DNA from: Silicimonas sp.
GTDB lineage: Bacteria > Pseudomonadota > Alphaproteobacteria > Rhodobacterales > Rhodobacteraceae
Direction of reading: 5' to 3'
NCBI GenBank assembly: GCA_022824525.1
Contig: JAJDZT010000054.1
Location: 1 to 64,000 of the forward strand
Length of the DNA stretch: 64,000 nt
The position numbers and the translations under genes were made by a program. Under the pieces are notes generated by a model. The model searched no databases and had not been told where the DNA came from. It saw only the letters and a list, made by a program, of their open reading frames with translations. How positions within the stretch are numbered: position 1 is the stretch's first letter; each line of letters begins with the position of its first letter. Shown one piece after another: positions 17,815 to 27,068 of the stretch.

Positions 17815-18741
17815 TCAGGCCTTGGCGAGCGGATGATGCTTGAGAACCAGCTCGTTCAAGCGCTCGTCCAGCACATGCGTGTAGATTTCCGTCGTCGCTA
17901 CGTCAGCGTGACCCAGAAGCGTCTGGATCGCGCGGAGATCCGCGCCGCGTGCCAAAAGATGCGTCGCAAAGGCATGGCGCAACGTATGGGGCGTCACCTT
18001 GCCGGGGCTGACACCCGCCGCCACTGCGATTTCCTTGATCAATCCATAGAACCTGTGCCGCGTCAGATGCCCCGCCTTGCCGTGCGACGGGAACAGGAAC
18101 TTTGACGCGGCATGCCCCTTCTCGACACGCGCCAGGTCCTCCATTTCGTCTCGCGCCGCCAGCCATGCGGCCAAAGCGGTTCGCGCAGGCTGCGACAGGG
18201 GAACCATTCGTTCTTTGCCCCCTTTGCCACGGATCAAAAGCATCTGCGGATCGCCCCGGGCCGCAATGACGGGCAACGTGACCAGTTCTGATACGCGCAT
18301 GCCGGTGGCGTATAGAAGCTCCATAAGGCAGGTGTTGCGAAGACGGTCTGCACCTCGTCCCGTCCCGCCCGCCGCGGCAAGCAAGCGGTCAACCTCATCC
18401 TCGCTCAGTGTCTTGGGCAGGCGTTTGTCGCGTCCCGGTCCCTTGATCTGAATGGCCGGATTGTCCCCGCGCCACCCTTCTTCGAAACCAAAGCGATAGA
18501 ACTGACGGATCGCGGACAGTCGGCGCGCGCGCGTGGCCCGGCTCATGCCATCGGCATCAAGTGAGATCAGATACCCTTCGATGTCGGATTGGGTCACAGC
18601 CATCAGGTCCAGCCCGCGCGCGGCGATCCATCCGCTGAAATCCTTGAGGTCGCGCGCATACGCAAACTGTGTGTTGCGGGCCGCATCCAACTCGGCGGCC
18701 TGCGCATCCAGAAACGCCTCAATACGTGTCTCTGCACTCAT
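17815..18741 (-). CDS. xerD: Tyrosine recombinase XerD
   Basis: A 308-aa site-specific recombinase that, with XerC, resolves chromosome dimers at dif. The SAM-like N-terminal domain spans about residues 1-95. The catalytic domain (about 110-300) shows all active residues: Arg in ATGMRVSEL, Lys in GKGGKERMVPL, HxxR in HTLRHAFATHLL, His in LLGHADVATTEIYTHV and the Tyr in that same stretch. Length and motifs are those of the housekeeping enzyme. It is translationally coupled (ATGA) to the exported protein gene upstream. It is part of the common aroK neighbourhood, not of a mobile element. Confidence 0.95.
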   Translation of the reverse strand: MSAETRIEAFLDAQAAELDAARNTQFAYARDLKDFSGWIAARGLDLMAVTQSDIEGYLISLDADGMSRATRARRLSAIRQFYRFGFEEGWRGDNPAIQIKGPGRDKRLPKTLSEDEVDRLLAAAGGTGRGADRLRNTCLMELLYATGMRVSELVTLPVIAARGDPQMLLIRGKGGKERMVPLSQPARTALAAWLAARDEMEDLARVEKGHAASKFLFPSHGKAGHLTRHRFYGLIKEIAVAAGVSPGKVTPHTLRHAFATHLLARGADLRAIQTLLGHADVATTEIYTHVLDERLNELVLKHHPLAKA

Positions 18742-20273
18742 GCCGCGCCCTCCCTCAAGACGAGTTCCACCGCAATCTGGCGCGCCAGTTCTTCAAGACC
18801 GATGCGCCGCAAGGCCGCCAGTGAATTGGCCGTGGTATCCGGATTGCCGGTGGCCCCATCCGCCAACTGATCCAACGCGCGGAACAACACCTCGCCTCGC
18901 CTGTTGTCCCGAATGAGCGTTTCGAACGTTTCGCCGGCCGACAGGGCCGAAAGCCCTCGCAATACGGCTCGACCGAGCGCATCACCCGCGGGCTCCGTGC
19001 CGGCGCGCCCTGCGGCCAGCGACAAGAGGAACCGGTCTTCGGGAGATCTCCGGGCAAACCGCTCGGCCTTGGCAATATCACCGGCAAGCAGGGCGACTTC
19101 AAACAACGCAGGCGCCGCTGGACCGTCTTCCTCGACATCCGGCAACCTCGGCGCCAGCCAGACGGCCAGCGAATGATCGTATCCGCCGCGCGTCGCTGCC
19201 TCCCAAGCTTCGGGCAAGGCATCGAATATGCGGGTTGAGCGCGCGCTTCGTACTGCAGACGACAATTGCTGTATGGCTGCGACCCGCTCCCAGACACCGC
19301 CCGAGGCCGACGGGCTCCGTTCATTGAACACCTCTTCAAGCCGTTCGAAGGGAATGGCCCCGGTGCTTGCCAATCGTTCCGCTGCTGACAGCCGCGCCTT
19401 CCACCCGACGGTGTCCGACATGTCGGCAAAGGCGAACGGAACCGGCAAGCCTTCGGTCGATATCCGTTCGCCGACGGCTTCATAGAGCCGAAACTGCAAG
19501 GGGGTCGGAACGCGCGGGGCGGGCGGGATCGGATCGCCTTCGAACAACTCCGGGTCAAGGAAATGCAAAAGCAGCGCATCTTCTTCCGGCGTCAGTATAT
19601 CCAGCGTCTCGGCATTCCCGAGTGTAAGAGCCGCCACGTCGAACTGACCAAGTCGGGCCAGACAGAAGATCCGGGCCGGGTAGGTCGGTGACAATTCCGG
19701 CGTGCTCTCGATCTCACGGCACATCTCGGTCTCATTGCCCGTCAGAAGCGCAATATCGAACCGCCGCCGAAAAAGCTGCGGCTCCCGTTCTCCGCTCATG
19801 TCGATGAGATCGCGCGCCGCAGACAAATGCCCCTTCTCCAGCAGCCGGTCCAGCCGGGCGAGGAAGAACGCATCGTTGATGGCCGCATCGATGGGCGGAT
19901 CGAGCCGCGCCTGCAGGAGTTTCGCAAGGAAGCGTCCTATGGCTGGCGGCGCTTCAGGCCCGAGCGTGACACCGTTCAGAACCCCGGCGAGATCGTTGGC
20001 CGCGCTGCGCCCCCAAAGGTCGCTTGGAACGCCCAGTTCCGCAGCGTCGATCAGCCCGGTCATGTCCACAACCGGGGCATCGAGCGGAATGACCTGAATG
20101 ACCGGAGGGGTGCCCGCGGGCGTCTCAACGTTCGGCACGGCGGAAGGAGTTGCCTCCTCCGTGATCGAATCCGACAACCAGTCGATCGCGCTCAGGGGAG
20201 CAGGGCTTTCCGCCAAAGCCGGAACGCCAAACACACCAACCGCCGCAATCAAAAGAAAGCGACTAGTTCCCAT
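18738..20273 (-). CDS. Exported alpha-helical protein of unknown function
   Basis: 511 aa with a typical signal peptide (MGTSRFLLIAAVGVFGVPALA, cut near residue 21). A Pro/Thr-rich linker follows, and then a long all-helical region of irregular TPR-like or solenoid repeats rich in Ala, Leu, Glu and Arg. I recognise no enzyme motif. The gene overlaps xerD by ATGA and is itself overlapped by a 44-aa membrane protein gene upstream; all three face away from aroK. The arrangement suggests a conserved Rhodobacteraceae operon with a periplasmic, perhaps cell-division or envelope-linked, protein, but that is inference. Confidence 0.72.
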   Translation of the reverse strand: MGTSRFLLIAAVGVFGVPALAESPAPLSAIDWLSDSITEEATPSAVPNVETPAGTPPVIQVIPLDAPVVDMTGLIDAAELGVPSDLWGRSAANDLAGVLNGVTLGPEAPPAIGRFLAKLLQARLDPPIDAAINDAFFLARLDRLLEKGHLSAARDLIDMSGEREPQLFRRRFDIALLTGNETEMCREIESTPELSPTYPARIFCLARLGQFDVAALTLGNAETLDILTPEEDALLLHFLDPELFEGDPIPPAPRVPTPLQFRLYEAVGERISTEGLPVPFAFADMSDTVGWKARLSAAERLASTGAIPFERLEEVFNERSPSASGGVWERVAAIQQLSSAVRSARSTRIFDALPEAWEAATRGGYDHSLAVWLAPRLPDVEEDGPAAPALFEVALLAGDIAKAERFARRSPEDRFLLSLAAGRAGTEPAGDALGRAVLRGLSALSAGETFETLIRDNRRGEVLFRALDQLADGATGNPDTTANSLAALRRIGLEELARQIAVELVLREGAA

Positions 20274-20397
20274 CCAGCGCCACCGGTTCGCTCACAGCGC
20301 TCTGGTCCGGGCTCAGATCACCCAGATAAGCATAGCCAATCACGGCCGCTCCCACGAGAACGGCCAGCAAAAACAGAAATCTCAGCAGTCTCAGCAT
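20263..20397 (-). CDS. Small single-span membrane protein (44 aa)
   Basis: A short frame encodes MLRLLRFLFLLAVLV followed by GAAVIGYAYLGDLSP and a hydrophilic tail ending VALDGN. It has one transmembrane helix (about residues 5-26), a positive N-terminus inside and an acidic C-terminus outside. Its end overlaps the start of the 511-aa exported protein gene by 11 bp, which indicates translational coupling. It is divergent from aroK. No function is known to me. Confidence 0.65.
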   Translation of the reverse strand: MLRLLRFLFLLAVLVGAAVIGYAYLGDLSPDQSAVSEPVALDGN

Positions 20398-20541
20398 CGC
20401 GAAACCTCTTTGCCCCAATAGCCCAAACTTTGAGGGCCGGAACCGCTCTCCGGCGGCATTTCCTGATTTATAACTGGTCTTTTCACGAAGATCACGCCAT
20501 TCAGAAGGGCGGCAAGAAAAAGACTTGAGGACGCGGCTGAA

Positions 20542-21090
20542 TTGCCATTCCGGCTAAAGAAAACTATCGCCATGGTTGGCATGATGGGAGCGGGCAAAAC
20601 AGCCATTGGCACGGCGTTGGCCAAGCGTCTCCACGTGCCCTTTCTGGACAGCGACGCGGAAATCGTGAAAGCGGCCGACCGAAGCATTGCCGAAATCTTC
20701 GAGCGCGATGGCGAAGCCTTCTTCCGGGACCGCGAAAGCGAGGTCATCGCCCGCCTTCTGGATGGTCCGCCCTGCATTCTCTCGACCGGTGGCGGCGCCT
20801 TTCTGAGAGACGAAAATCGCATGATGATCTCTGAAAAAGGGGCCGCTCTCTGGCTCCGGGCCGAACTCGAGCTTCTCTGGCAACGTGTGAAGCACAAGAC
20901 CACGCGACCGCTGCTGCGCACGGACGACCCGCGCGCCACGCTTGCCCGGATCCAGCAGGAGCGCGACCCGCTATATGCCAAGGCCGACATCGTTGTGGAT
21001 GCCGAGTTCGACTTTTCGATTGACCAGATGACGGATCGCGTCATCGAAGCGCTGGCGCATCACCCCAATATTCTGGAGCACAGCCCATGA
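20542..21090 (+). CDS. aroK: Shikimate kinase
   Basis: It phosphorylates shikimate at the 3-position with ATP in the chorismate pathway. The 182-aa enzyme has the Walker A loop GMMGAGKT (residues 13-20), the shikimate-binding DSDAEI and a GGGAFL motif, and the lid/adenine part with RPLLRT. The start is taken as TTG (LPFRLKKTIAMVGMMGAGKT), because a GAGG lies about 12 bases upstream and relatives begin similarly; an ATG at residue 11 would remove the first strand. It overlaps aroB by ATGA. Confidence 0.93.
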   Translation: MPFRLKKTIAMVGMMGAGKTAIGTALAKRLHVPFLDSDAEIVKAADRSIAEIFERDGEAFFRDRESEVIARLLDGPPCILSTGGGAFLRDENRMMISEKGAALWLRAELELLWQRVKHKTTRPLLRTDDPRATLARIQQERDPLYAKADIVVDAEFDFSIDQMTDRVIEALAHHPNILEHSP

Positions 21091-22199
21091 TCCGCGAAAC
21101 CGTCCACGTGCCCTTGGGCGACCGCAGCTATGATGTCCGGATTGGCGAAGACCTGATCGCGACCGCAGCGGAAGAGATTCGCGCGCTCCTGCCGCGTCCG
21201 CGCGTTGCCGTGCTGACGGATGAAACCGTGGCCGGGGCCCATCTCGACGCGCTTGGCGCAGGTCTTGGCGATATCGAGATGGTCTCCCTCGCGCTCACAC
21301 CGGGGGAAGCGACCAAGAGCTGGTCCGCACTTGAGAAAACCGTCGAATGGATGCTGGCGGAAAAGATCGAACGGCGCGACGTGATGATCGCGCTCGGCGG
21401 CGGTGTGATCGGCGATCTTGGCGGCTTTGCCTCCGCCATCCTCCGCCGGGGCATCCGCTACGTGCAAATCCCGACCTCGCTTCTCGCGCAGGTCGACAGT
21501 TCGGTTGGCGGCAAGACGGCGATCAATTCTCCCGCCGGGAAGAACCTGATCGGCGCCTTTCACCAGCCAAGCCTCGTGCTTGCCGATATCGGCGTTCTCG
21601 AAACCCTGACACCACGCGACTTCCTCGCTGGCTACGGCGAAGTGGTGAAATACGGACTTCTCGGCGATGCCGTGTTTTTCGACTGGCTCGAAACCAACGG
21701 CCCTGCCCTCGCAAAGGGGGATCGCAATCTGCGCGCCCATGCGGTGAAACGGTCCGTCGAGATGAAAGCCGAGATCGTCGCGCGGGACGAAACCGAACAG
21801 GGCGACCGCGCGCTCCTGAACCTCGGACACACCTTCTGCCATGCCCTCGAGGCGGCGACGGGCTATTCCGACCGTTTGCTTCACGGTGAAGGTGTCGCCA
21901 TCGGCTGCGCCCTCGCGTTCGAACTTTCAGCGCGCCTTGGCCTGTGTTCGCAGGAAGACCCGAGCCGTGTCCGCGCACATCTCAAATCGATGGGCATGAA
22001 GACCGATCTGTCGGATATCCCCGGCGACCTGCCGAATGCCGAAACACTGGTCGACCTGATGGGCCAGGACAAGAAGGTGATCGACGGCCAATTGCGCTTC
22101 ATCATGGCGCGCGGGATCGGCGAGGCTTTCGTCACAAGCGATGTGCCCCGCGATGCGGTTGTCACGCTCCTCAAGGATGCGCTTGCCGGGCGGGGTTGA
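21087..22199 (+). CDS. aroB: 3-dehydroquinate synthase
   Basis: It converts DAHP to 3-dehydroquinate, using NAD+ and a divalent metal, in the second step of the shikimate pathway. The 370-aa sequence has the NAD-binding ALGGGVIGDLGGFASA near residue 100, PTSLLAQVDSSVGGKTAIN near 131 and the metal ligands in LNLGHTFCHALE near 247. It is translationally coupled to aroK. About 54 bp downstream begins the TIR-WD40 gene on the same strand, so read-through transcription of that gene from the aro promoter is possible. Confidence 0.96.
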   Translation: MIRETVHVPLGDRSYDVRIGEDLIATAAEEIRALLPRPRVAVLTDETVAGAHLDALGAGLGDIEMVSLALTPGEATKSWSALEKTVEWMLAEKIERRDVMIALGGGVIGDLGGFASAILRRGIRYVQIPTSLLAQVDSSVGGKTAINSPAGKNLIGAFHQPSLVLADIGVLETLTPRDFLAGYGEVVKYGLLGDAVFFDWLETNGPALAKGDRNLRAHAVKRSVEMKAEIVARDETEQGDRALLNLGHTFCHALEAATGYSDRLLHGEGVAIGCALAFELSARLGLCSQEDPSRVRAHLKSMGMKTDLSDIPGDLPNAETLVDLMGQDKKVIDGQLRFIMARGIGEAFVTSDVPRDAVVTLLKDALAGRG

Positions 22200-22253
22200 T
22201 AAACCCGCATCTTCCTCACACTCTTTCCCCGTCTACAGGGTTAGGGGTGCGTC

Positions 22254-23975
22254 GTGGATCAACAGTATTCGGCTTTCATCAGCCATTCGTCCAAAGACAA
22301 AGCCGTCGCCGAAAAACTCGTGGCGGACCTGGAGAGCAAAGGCCTGACCTGCTGGATCGCGCCTCGGAATATCCCGCCCGGCACGGATTGGACCGAACAG
22401 ATCACCCGCGGCATCCGCGCCTCGAAATGCTTCGTCCTGCTCTATTCGGAGGCCTCCAATCTGTCCGACGATGTCTACCGCGAGGTGCGCGTCGCGGTCG
22501 GGGGCAACAAACCGATCTATCCGGTGATGCTAGAGAACGTGCCGTTTTCGGACCGGCTTGAGTACTACATCTCCTCAAGCCAATGGATCGACGCGCTGGA
22601 AGGGGTGGTGTCGGCACAGATCGAGCGACTGCGGAGTGCGATAGGTGGTGGCGAGAGTATTCTTGGCGCAAGTGCAGCTCCTCGCGAGCGGGTTGCAAAT
22701 TCTTTCGTGGTGCCTGTTTCACACGACGGACCGATTTTGCCAGCACCTCAACCAGGCGAAACGTGGGAAGATATTCTCGGAAAAGAACTAGTTGAAAAAC
22801 GTGGTGAATTGGACCTTGGGGAAACTGGAGTCGAGTACACGGGAATGCACCAGTGGGTTCCATGGACGCTCAGTTGGCTTTCGTTGAGCCACATTGCAGG
22901 CGCTAGCCCAGACTTGTTGGCGGCAGGTTCCAAGCGCGTGGTGACGATACACCCTGAAGACCCGTCATACTTCCCACTCTATGAAGTTCGATCTCGATGG
23001 CGCAGATGCATCTGCGACGTAAGCGGTGGCGTGCGTTACCCGTGGGCCGCAGGAAACACATCCATGCAAAGCTTGCTTAGTGGTCCGTACACGCCTCTTC
23101 CCGGTGTCGGTGACGGCGAGGAGTTTTACAGCGCTGAATGGTGCCGCACGCATGCTTCACGAGACGGCGAGTTCGTCATCCAAACAGGTCTGCGCCTTGG
23201 CTTCAGAAGCAAATATTTTCTCAAACGTCTCTTCGCCAAACCGGATGGCAAGGATTACCGCTACATCCTGCGGACCAAGGATCGGCGCGGCAATCTGATC
23301 GGCGAATGGTCCACGACCGACCTTATCAGTCTGCACTATCCGACGCGATTGAGCTGGTCGCCGACCAACCGGTTCGTGGGCATTTCCGATGACAATGGGC
23401 GCCTCGCTGCGACGCCGGTTGATATCAAAGATGATGCTCTCAACTTCGGCGACTACGGGCCGTCGCTTGGGCCAGATCGCCTCGCCTACGCCCTCTCCTG
23501 GCATCCGTCAAAAGACATTTATGCCTGCGCATGGAGGTCAGAGACAGAACACGGTTTTCTAGTTGTTAGTGCAGATACGAACGAGATTCTGATTGATCAG
23601 AAGTTGAACCGTCGCGCGTGGACGCTCTGCTCGTCATGGAGTGCAGATGGCCGATATCTGGCTTTTGGTGGGCAGGACCATGCGATCTTCATCTGGGACT
23701 TTATGTCAGGCAAGGCGACAGCAAAGCTGGGGCATTCCGACAACGTTGTGGACGTGCACTTCAGTCCCGACGGTCAACGGCTCCTGTCCAGCGCGTCAGA
23801 TGGTACCGTGCGCATCTGGGATCCACGTGACGACGGACAGGCTATTGCGACTGTGGATGGAATTGTTGCACATAACGCCAGCAACCGCGTGAACGGCTCC
23901 CCTTGGTCCCCCGACGGGCGCATGTTCGCCTGTTTCGGAGGTCCGGCAAAAATCCGTGTCTACCGTCTGACTTAG
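22254..23975 (+). CDS. TIR-domain protein fused to WD40-like beta-propeller
   Basis: 573 aa from a GTG with GGGG upstream. The TIR domain (about residues 1-130) shows [40 protein letters not shown] and VYREVRVAV. Glu77 in the last is placed like the catalytic Glu of NAD-cleaving TIRs. After a linker, the C-terminal 350 residues contain beta-propeller blades, the clearest being [19 protein letters not shown] with DGTVRIWD near residue 500-525. There is no NB-ARC ATPase between. Bacterial TIR proteins often act in anti-phage abortive infection, so a propeller that senses a ligand and releases a TIR NADase is plausible but inferred. Parts of the middle (22.65-23.2 kb) are less GC-rich than neighbours. 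It interrupts the housekeeping aroB-ssb order. Confidence 0.85.
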   Translation: MDQQYSAFISHSSKDKAVAEKLVADLESKGLTCWIAPRNIPPGTDWTEQITRGIRASKCFVLLYSEASNLSDDVYREVRVAVGGNKPIYPVMLENVPFSDRLEYYISSSQWIDALEGVVSAQIERLRSAIGGGESILGASAAPRERVANSFVVPVSHDGPILPAPQPGETWEDILGKELVEKRGELDLGETGVEYTGMHQWVPWTLSWLSLSHIAGASPDLLAAGSKRVVTIHPEDPSYFPLYEVRSRWRRCICDVSGGVRYPWAAGNTSMQSLLSGPYTPLPGVGDGEEFYSAEWCRTHASRDGEFVIQTGLRLGFRSKYFLKRLFAKPDGKDYRYILRTKDRRGNLIGEWSTTDLISLHYPTRLSWSPTNRFVGISDDNGRLAATPVDIKDDALNFGDYGPSLGPDRLAYALSWHPSKDIYACAWRSETEHGFLVVSADTNEILIDQKLNRRAWTLCSSWSADGRYLAFGGQDHAIFIWDFMSGKATAKLGHSDNVVDVHFSPDGQRLLSSASDGTVRIWDPRDDGQAIATVDGIVAHNASNRVNGSPWSPDGRMFACFGGPAKIRVYRLT

Positions 23976-24445
23976 AACGGGATCTCGTCATCGAGGTCCT
24001 GGCTCGCCGGGGCGGGGCTTCCACCACCGCCGCCGTAGCTGTCGCGGTCGTCGTAGCCCATGCCACCACCACCGCCGCCGCCGCCGCCTTCACCGCGGCT
24101 GTCCAGCAAGGTGAGTTCCCCCTTGTACGGGCGAAGCACGACTTCGGTGCTGTAGCGGTCCTGGCCGGACTGGTCCTGCCACTTCCGGGTTTCCAACTGC
24201 CCTTCCAGGTAAACCTTGGACCCCTTGCGCAGATATTGTTCTGCAATCCGCGCAAGCGGTTCGGAGAAAATGGCCACCGAATGCCACTCGGTCCGTTCGC
24301 GACGCTCTCCGGTGTTCCGGTCTTTCCAGTTCTCGGATGTGGCGATCCGCAGGTTGCACACCTTGCCGCCGTTCTGGAAGGTGCGCACTTCCGGGTCGCG
24401 CCCGAGATTGCCCACCAGAATGACCTTGTTGACCGAACCTGCCAT
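23972..24445 (-). CDS. ssb: Single-stranded DNA-binding protein
   Basis: A 157-aa essential replication and repair protein. The OB fold occupies about residues 4-110 ([20 protein letters not shown], then [10 protein letters not shown] and [12 protein letters not shown]). The linker is Gly-rich with runs of 9 and 5 glycines. The C-terminal tip is the canonical partner-binding DLDDEIPF. The start is the ATG with GGGGAGC upstream; a longer open frame is not needed. Its stop codon overlaps the stop of the TIR-WD40 gene by four bases on the opposite strand (TTAG). Confidence 0.96.
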   Translation of the reverse strand: MAGSVNKVILVGNLGRDPEVRTFQNGGKVCNLRIATSENWKDRNTGERRERTEWHSVAIFSEPLARIAEQYLRKGSKVYLEGQLETRKWQDQSGQDRYSTEVVLRPYKGELTLLDSRGEGGGGGGGGGMGYDDRDSYGGGGGSPAPASQDLDDEIPF

Positions 24446-24724
24446 GACGTTGCTCCCCGAATCCGTTTTCCGGACCCTACCTGCGCCGCTCATGGTTAAC
24501 AACGCATGAAGCCGCACGCAGGGGTCACCAGCCGGTAAGTCTTTGCCGATAGGTTTCGCACTGCAGCTGCTCGGCCCAAGCCGGACGAAGAAACGCTTCG
24601 ACCCCGTAGACAGCCTCACCAACAAGGCCAAGGGGGCACCGTTTCGCGAAGGTCGCGCCGAGAGGCGCGGCAAAGGCATTCCGGAGCAACGCCTTCGTGG
24701 CGGGCCCGTCACATCTTCAACGGT

Positions 24725-25720
24725 TCAGATATCGAGTTCGACCGAGACCGGGAAATGGTCTGATGCCGTGAGCAGCGCTTCCCGCAGCTCGGGTGCGCGT
24801 TCGCATGCCTGGTCTTCGAACGGATGCCAGATGCGCCAGTCGCTCGCCTTATCGCGCAGATCGGGCGAGACCATCACGTAATCCAGAAGCGTTTGCATCC
24901 ACCGCCTTTTGTCCGCCATCCAGAACCGTGCACTCGTCGGCATCCAACCCAGCGGACGCTGGATCACGGCCTCGGCATGGGGATCGAACATCCGAAGGTC
25001 ATCCTCTTCCCCGATCACGATCTCCACACCGGACCGACCGAAGAGCTTCTCGTACTCGTCGAGACCCGGACCATCGTTGAAATCTCCCAGAACCATCAAG
25101 GCCTCACCGGCATCCAGATGCTCCTCCACGCGTTCCCTCAGCCAGATGCACTGCGCAAGCTGCTTGCGCCGGTTTTCAATGGCGATACGCATCACCTGAT
25201 CGGGTCGGCGCGCGCCATGTGGTGCCTTGGATTTCGCGTGCACGCCAATCAGTCGAAGCGCCGTGCCGCTCTTCGTCTCGACGGCAAGTTCAAGCGGCGG
25301 CTTTGACCAGCGCACCTTTTCAGGGGCGGAATCAACATCAAGATCAATGCGATAGCTGTCATCGAACCGTGGAACACCCTGGGGATCATGTCTGGCCGTC
25401 ATGGTGTCGGGGTCATAGAGCAGCGCGATTTCCTGCTGGGTGTCATTCACGAAGCCCATCACTGCCTTTCGCGCGCGCAGTCCGACCGTCTCGGCAAAGG
25501 TCTCCAGTGCCCGGGTGCCGTCACGCCGCCGATGGCTGTCCGGCGCCTCGATGATCATCACCGCGTCGGCATCAAGTGCCGTGAAGACGATCCCCAGCGC
25601 TTCCAGTTGCGCGCTGCGGGTGACGTCATGCCGGCCCGACCAATTGTCATCGTTCAGCAACATGCCTTCGTCGTCGAACAGGTTGGAGAACCACTCGACA
25701 TTGTAGGTGGCTATCCGCAT
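24725..25720 (-). CDS. Endonuclease/exonuclease/phosphatase (EEP) superfamily protein
   Basis: 331 aa. The EEP/DNase I-like catalytic framework is visible: Asn in TYNVEWF (residues 5-11), Glu in VMIIEAPDS near 55, GVHAKSKAPH, Asp/Asn in VLGDFNDGPG, and the final SDHFPVSVEL with catalytic Asp-His. The substrate (nucleic acid, phospholipid or inositol phosphate) cannot be told. No signal peptide is present, so it is cytosolic. The preferred start MRIATYNVEW shares one base with the stop of the DjlA-like gene upstream (TGATG), indicating coupling. Confidence 0.83.
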   Translation of the reverse strand: MRIATYNVEWFSNLFDDEGMLLNDDNWSGRHDVTRSAQLEALGIVFTALDADAVMIIEAPDSHRRRDGTRALETFAETVGLRARKAVMGFVNDTQQEIALLYDPDTMTARHDPQGVPRFDDSYRIDLDVDSAPEKVRWSKPPLELAVETKSGTALRLIGVHAKSKAPHGARRPDQVMRIAIENRRKQLAQCIWLRERVEEHLDAGEALMVLGDFNDGPGLDEYEKLFGRSGVEIVIGEEDDLRMFDPHAEAVIQRPLGWMPTSARFWMADKRRWMQTLLDYVMVSPDLRDKASDWRIWHPFEDQACERAPELREALLTASDHFPVSVELDI

Positions 25721-26400
25721 CAAGCGGCGCCTTCGCTGATTTCTTCCCATGCGCGGTTGATCGCAATCAGGCGCTTTTCGGCGAGCTTCACGGCTTCTTC
25801 CGGCACACCGCGCGCCATCATCCGATCCGGGTGACTGTCACGCACCAATTGCCGCCAGACCTTTCGGATCGCTTCCATGTCTTCGCCCGGCTCTACCCCG
25901 AGGACATCGTAGGGATCAGGCTCGGCATCGGGAACGAACCGTGCGCGAAGGGCCCTGAATTCCCGTTCCGGCAAACCGAAGATCCCAGCCACCCGAGCCA
26001 GGAAATCGTCCTCCTGCGGATGATACGACCCATCCGCAACCGCGATATAGAAAAGCCCCTCCATGAGATCGCAAAGCGTTCCGTCGGCGCTGTTGAACAT
26101 CGCGGCCACGCGGCGCGCATAATCCTCGAAACCGGCCACGTCCTGACGGGCAAGGTTGAAGAGGCGCGCCGTGTTCTCTTCCTCTTCTTTCGGGATGTAG
26201 AAAACTTCGCGAAAGGCCGCGACTTCGTTTCGGGTGACCAGACCATCGGCCTTCGCCATCTTTGCACCAAGGGCAATGACAGCAATCGTGAAAGCCACGC
26301 TCCGCTCGGGCGGAGTACGCAGTTTTTCGAACACCACGCTCAGGCTTTCGCCTGCACGCAAGGCCGCGATGGCTTCCTGGATGCGCTCCCAAATCGTCAT
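25720..26400 (-). CDS. DjlA-like co-chaperone: TerB domain plus J domain
   Basis: 226 aa. An N-terminal TerB-like helical domain (about residues 25-145) shows the repeated acidic helices KMAKADGLVTRNEVAAFRE and AVADGSYHPQEDDFLAR. A C-terminal J domain (about 160-222) follows, with YDVLGVEPGEDMEAIRK and the DnaK-stimulating HPD in DSHPDRMM. Unlike E. coli DjlA there is no N-terminal membrane segment. It should recruit DnaK to unknown clients. It is coupled to the EEP gene. Confidence 0.88.
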   Translation of the reverse strand: MTIWERIQEAIAALRAGESLSVVFEKLRTPPERSVAFTIAVIALGAKMAKADGLVTRNEVAAFREVFYIPKEEEENTARLFNLARQDVAGFEDYARRVAAMFNSADGTLCDLMEGLFYIAVADGSYHPQEDDFLARVAGIFGLPEREFRALRARFVPDAEPDPYDVLGVEPGEDMEAIRKVWRQLVRDSHPDRMMARGVPEEAVKLAEKRLIAINRAWEEISEGAA

Positions 26401-26582
26401 GCGCGCACCTTATGAGGTGACGACACGGGATTGAAGCGGATTGCGCATGTCTGGCACGCGCGTGCTTCGCGAGGCCAAGCCGCGATATCGGACGTCGACG
26501 GAAAATCCGCGTGAGGCATTAGAAAAACGAATAAAAATGGAGTTCTGAGTGAATTGAGCGCTGCATCATCTTAGGCGCCGTT

Positions 26583-27068
26583 TCAGTCGTCCGCCAGCCA
26601 CTTTCTCATGAGGACGAGGTCCATCCACCGCCCGAACTTGAACCCGACCTTCGGCAACCGGGCCACTTCCTCGTAGCCCATCCGAGCGTGGAAGGTGACG
26701 CCATCGGGGTTCTCTCCGCTGACACCGGCCCAGAGCGAGCCGATGCCGGCGGCGCGTGCGTGATCTTCCGCGGCTGTCATCAAGGCGCGCCCTGCCCCTT
26801 TTCCACGCGCCTCCGGCGCCAGGACAATCGTATGCTCCATGGCGCGCGCATAACCGATCCCGCGACGGAACTGGATATAGGACACGAACCCGAGAAGAGC
26901 GCCGCCGTCTTCTGCCACAAGAAAACACGGCAGGTCGCGAATGGCCTCGGCCACGTCCTCGGGTGATTTTTCAACGCTGTTGAAGGTGATCGCTGTCTCG
27001 CGAATGACCGGGTTCTGGATCGCGGCAATCGCCGCAGCGTCCCGGGCTTCCGCCGCGCGAATGATCAT
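26583..27068 (-). CDS. GNAT N-acetyltransferase, phosphinothricin/methionine-sulfone type
   Basis: 161 aa, single GNAT fold. The acetyl-CoA loop is VLAPEARGKGAGRAL near residue 82. The N-terminus MIIRAAEARDAAAIAAIQNP and RETAITFN, and the C-terminal MGYEEVARLPKVGFKFGRW with DLVLMRKWL, match the PAT/MddA subgroup. That subgroup acetylates phosphinothricin, methionine sulfone or sulfoximine. True substrate is unknown. It overlaps the VOC gene upstream by ATGA, so both are translated from one message. Confidence 0.85.
   Translation of the reverse strand: MIIRAAEARDAAAIAAIQNPVIRETAITFNSVEKSPEDVAEAIRDLPCFLVAEDGGALLGFVSYIQFRRGIGYARAMEHTIVLAPEARGKGAGRALMTAAEDHARAAGIGSLWAGVSGENPDGVTFHARMGYEEVARLPKVGFKFGRWMDLVLMRKWLADD

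Noticed and set aside
17815..18741. Integrase of a mobile element
   Set aside because: The tyrosine recombinase has the length, motifs and aroK neighbourhood of housekeeping XerD; no attachment-site duplication or cargo was seen.
26447..26548. 33-aa frame in the gap between the GNAT and DjlA-like genes
   Set aside because: ATG with GAAGCGG upstream and a tolerable peptide (MSGTRVLREAKPRYR...), but no signal, domain or context; too short to support.
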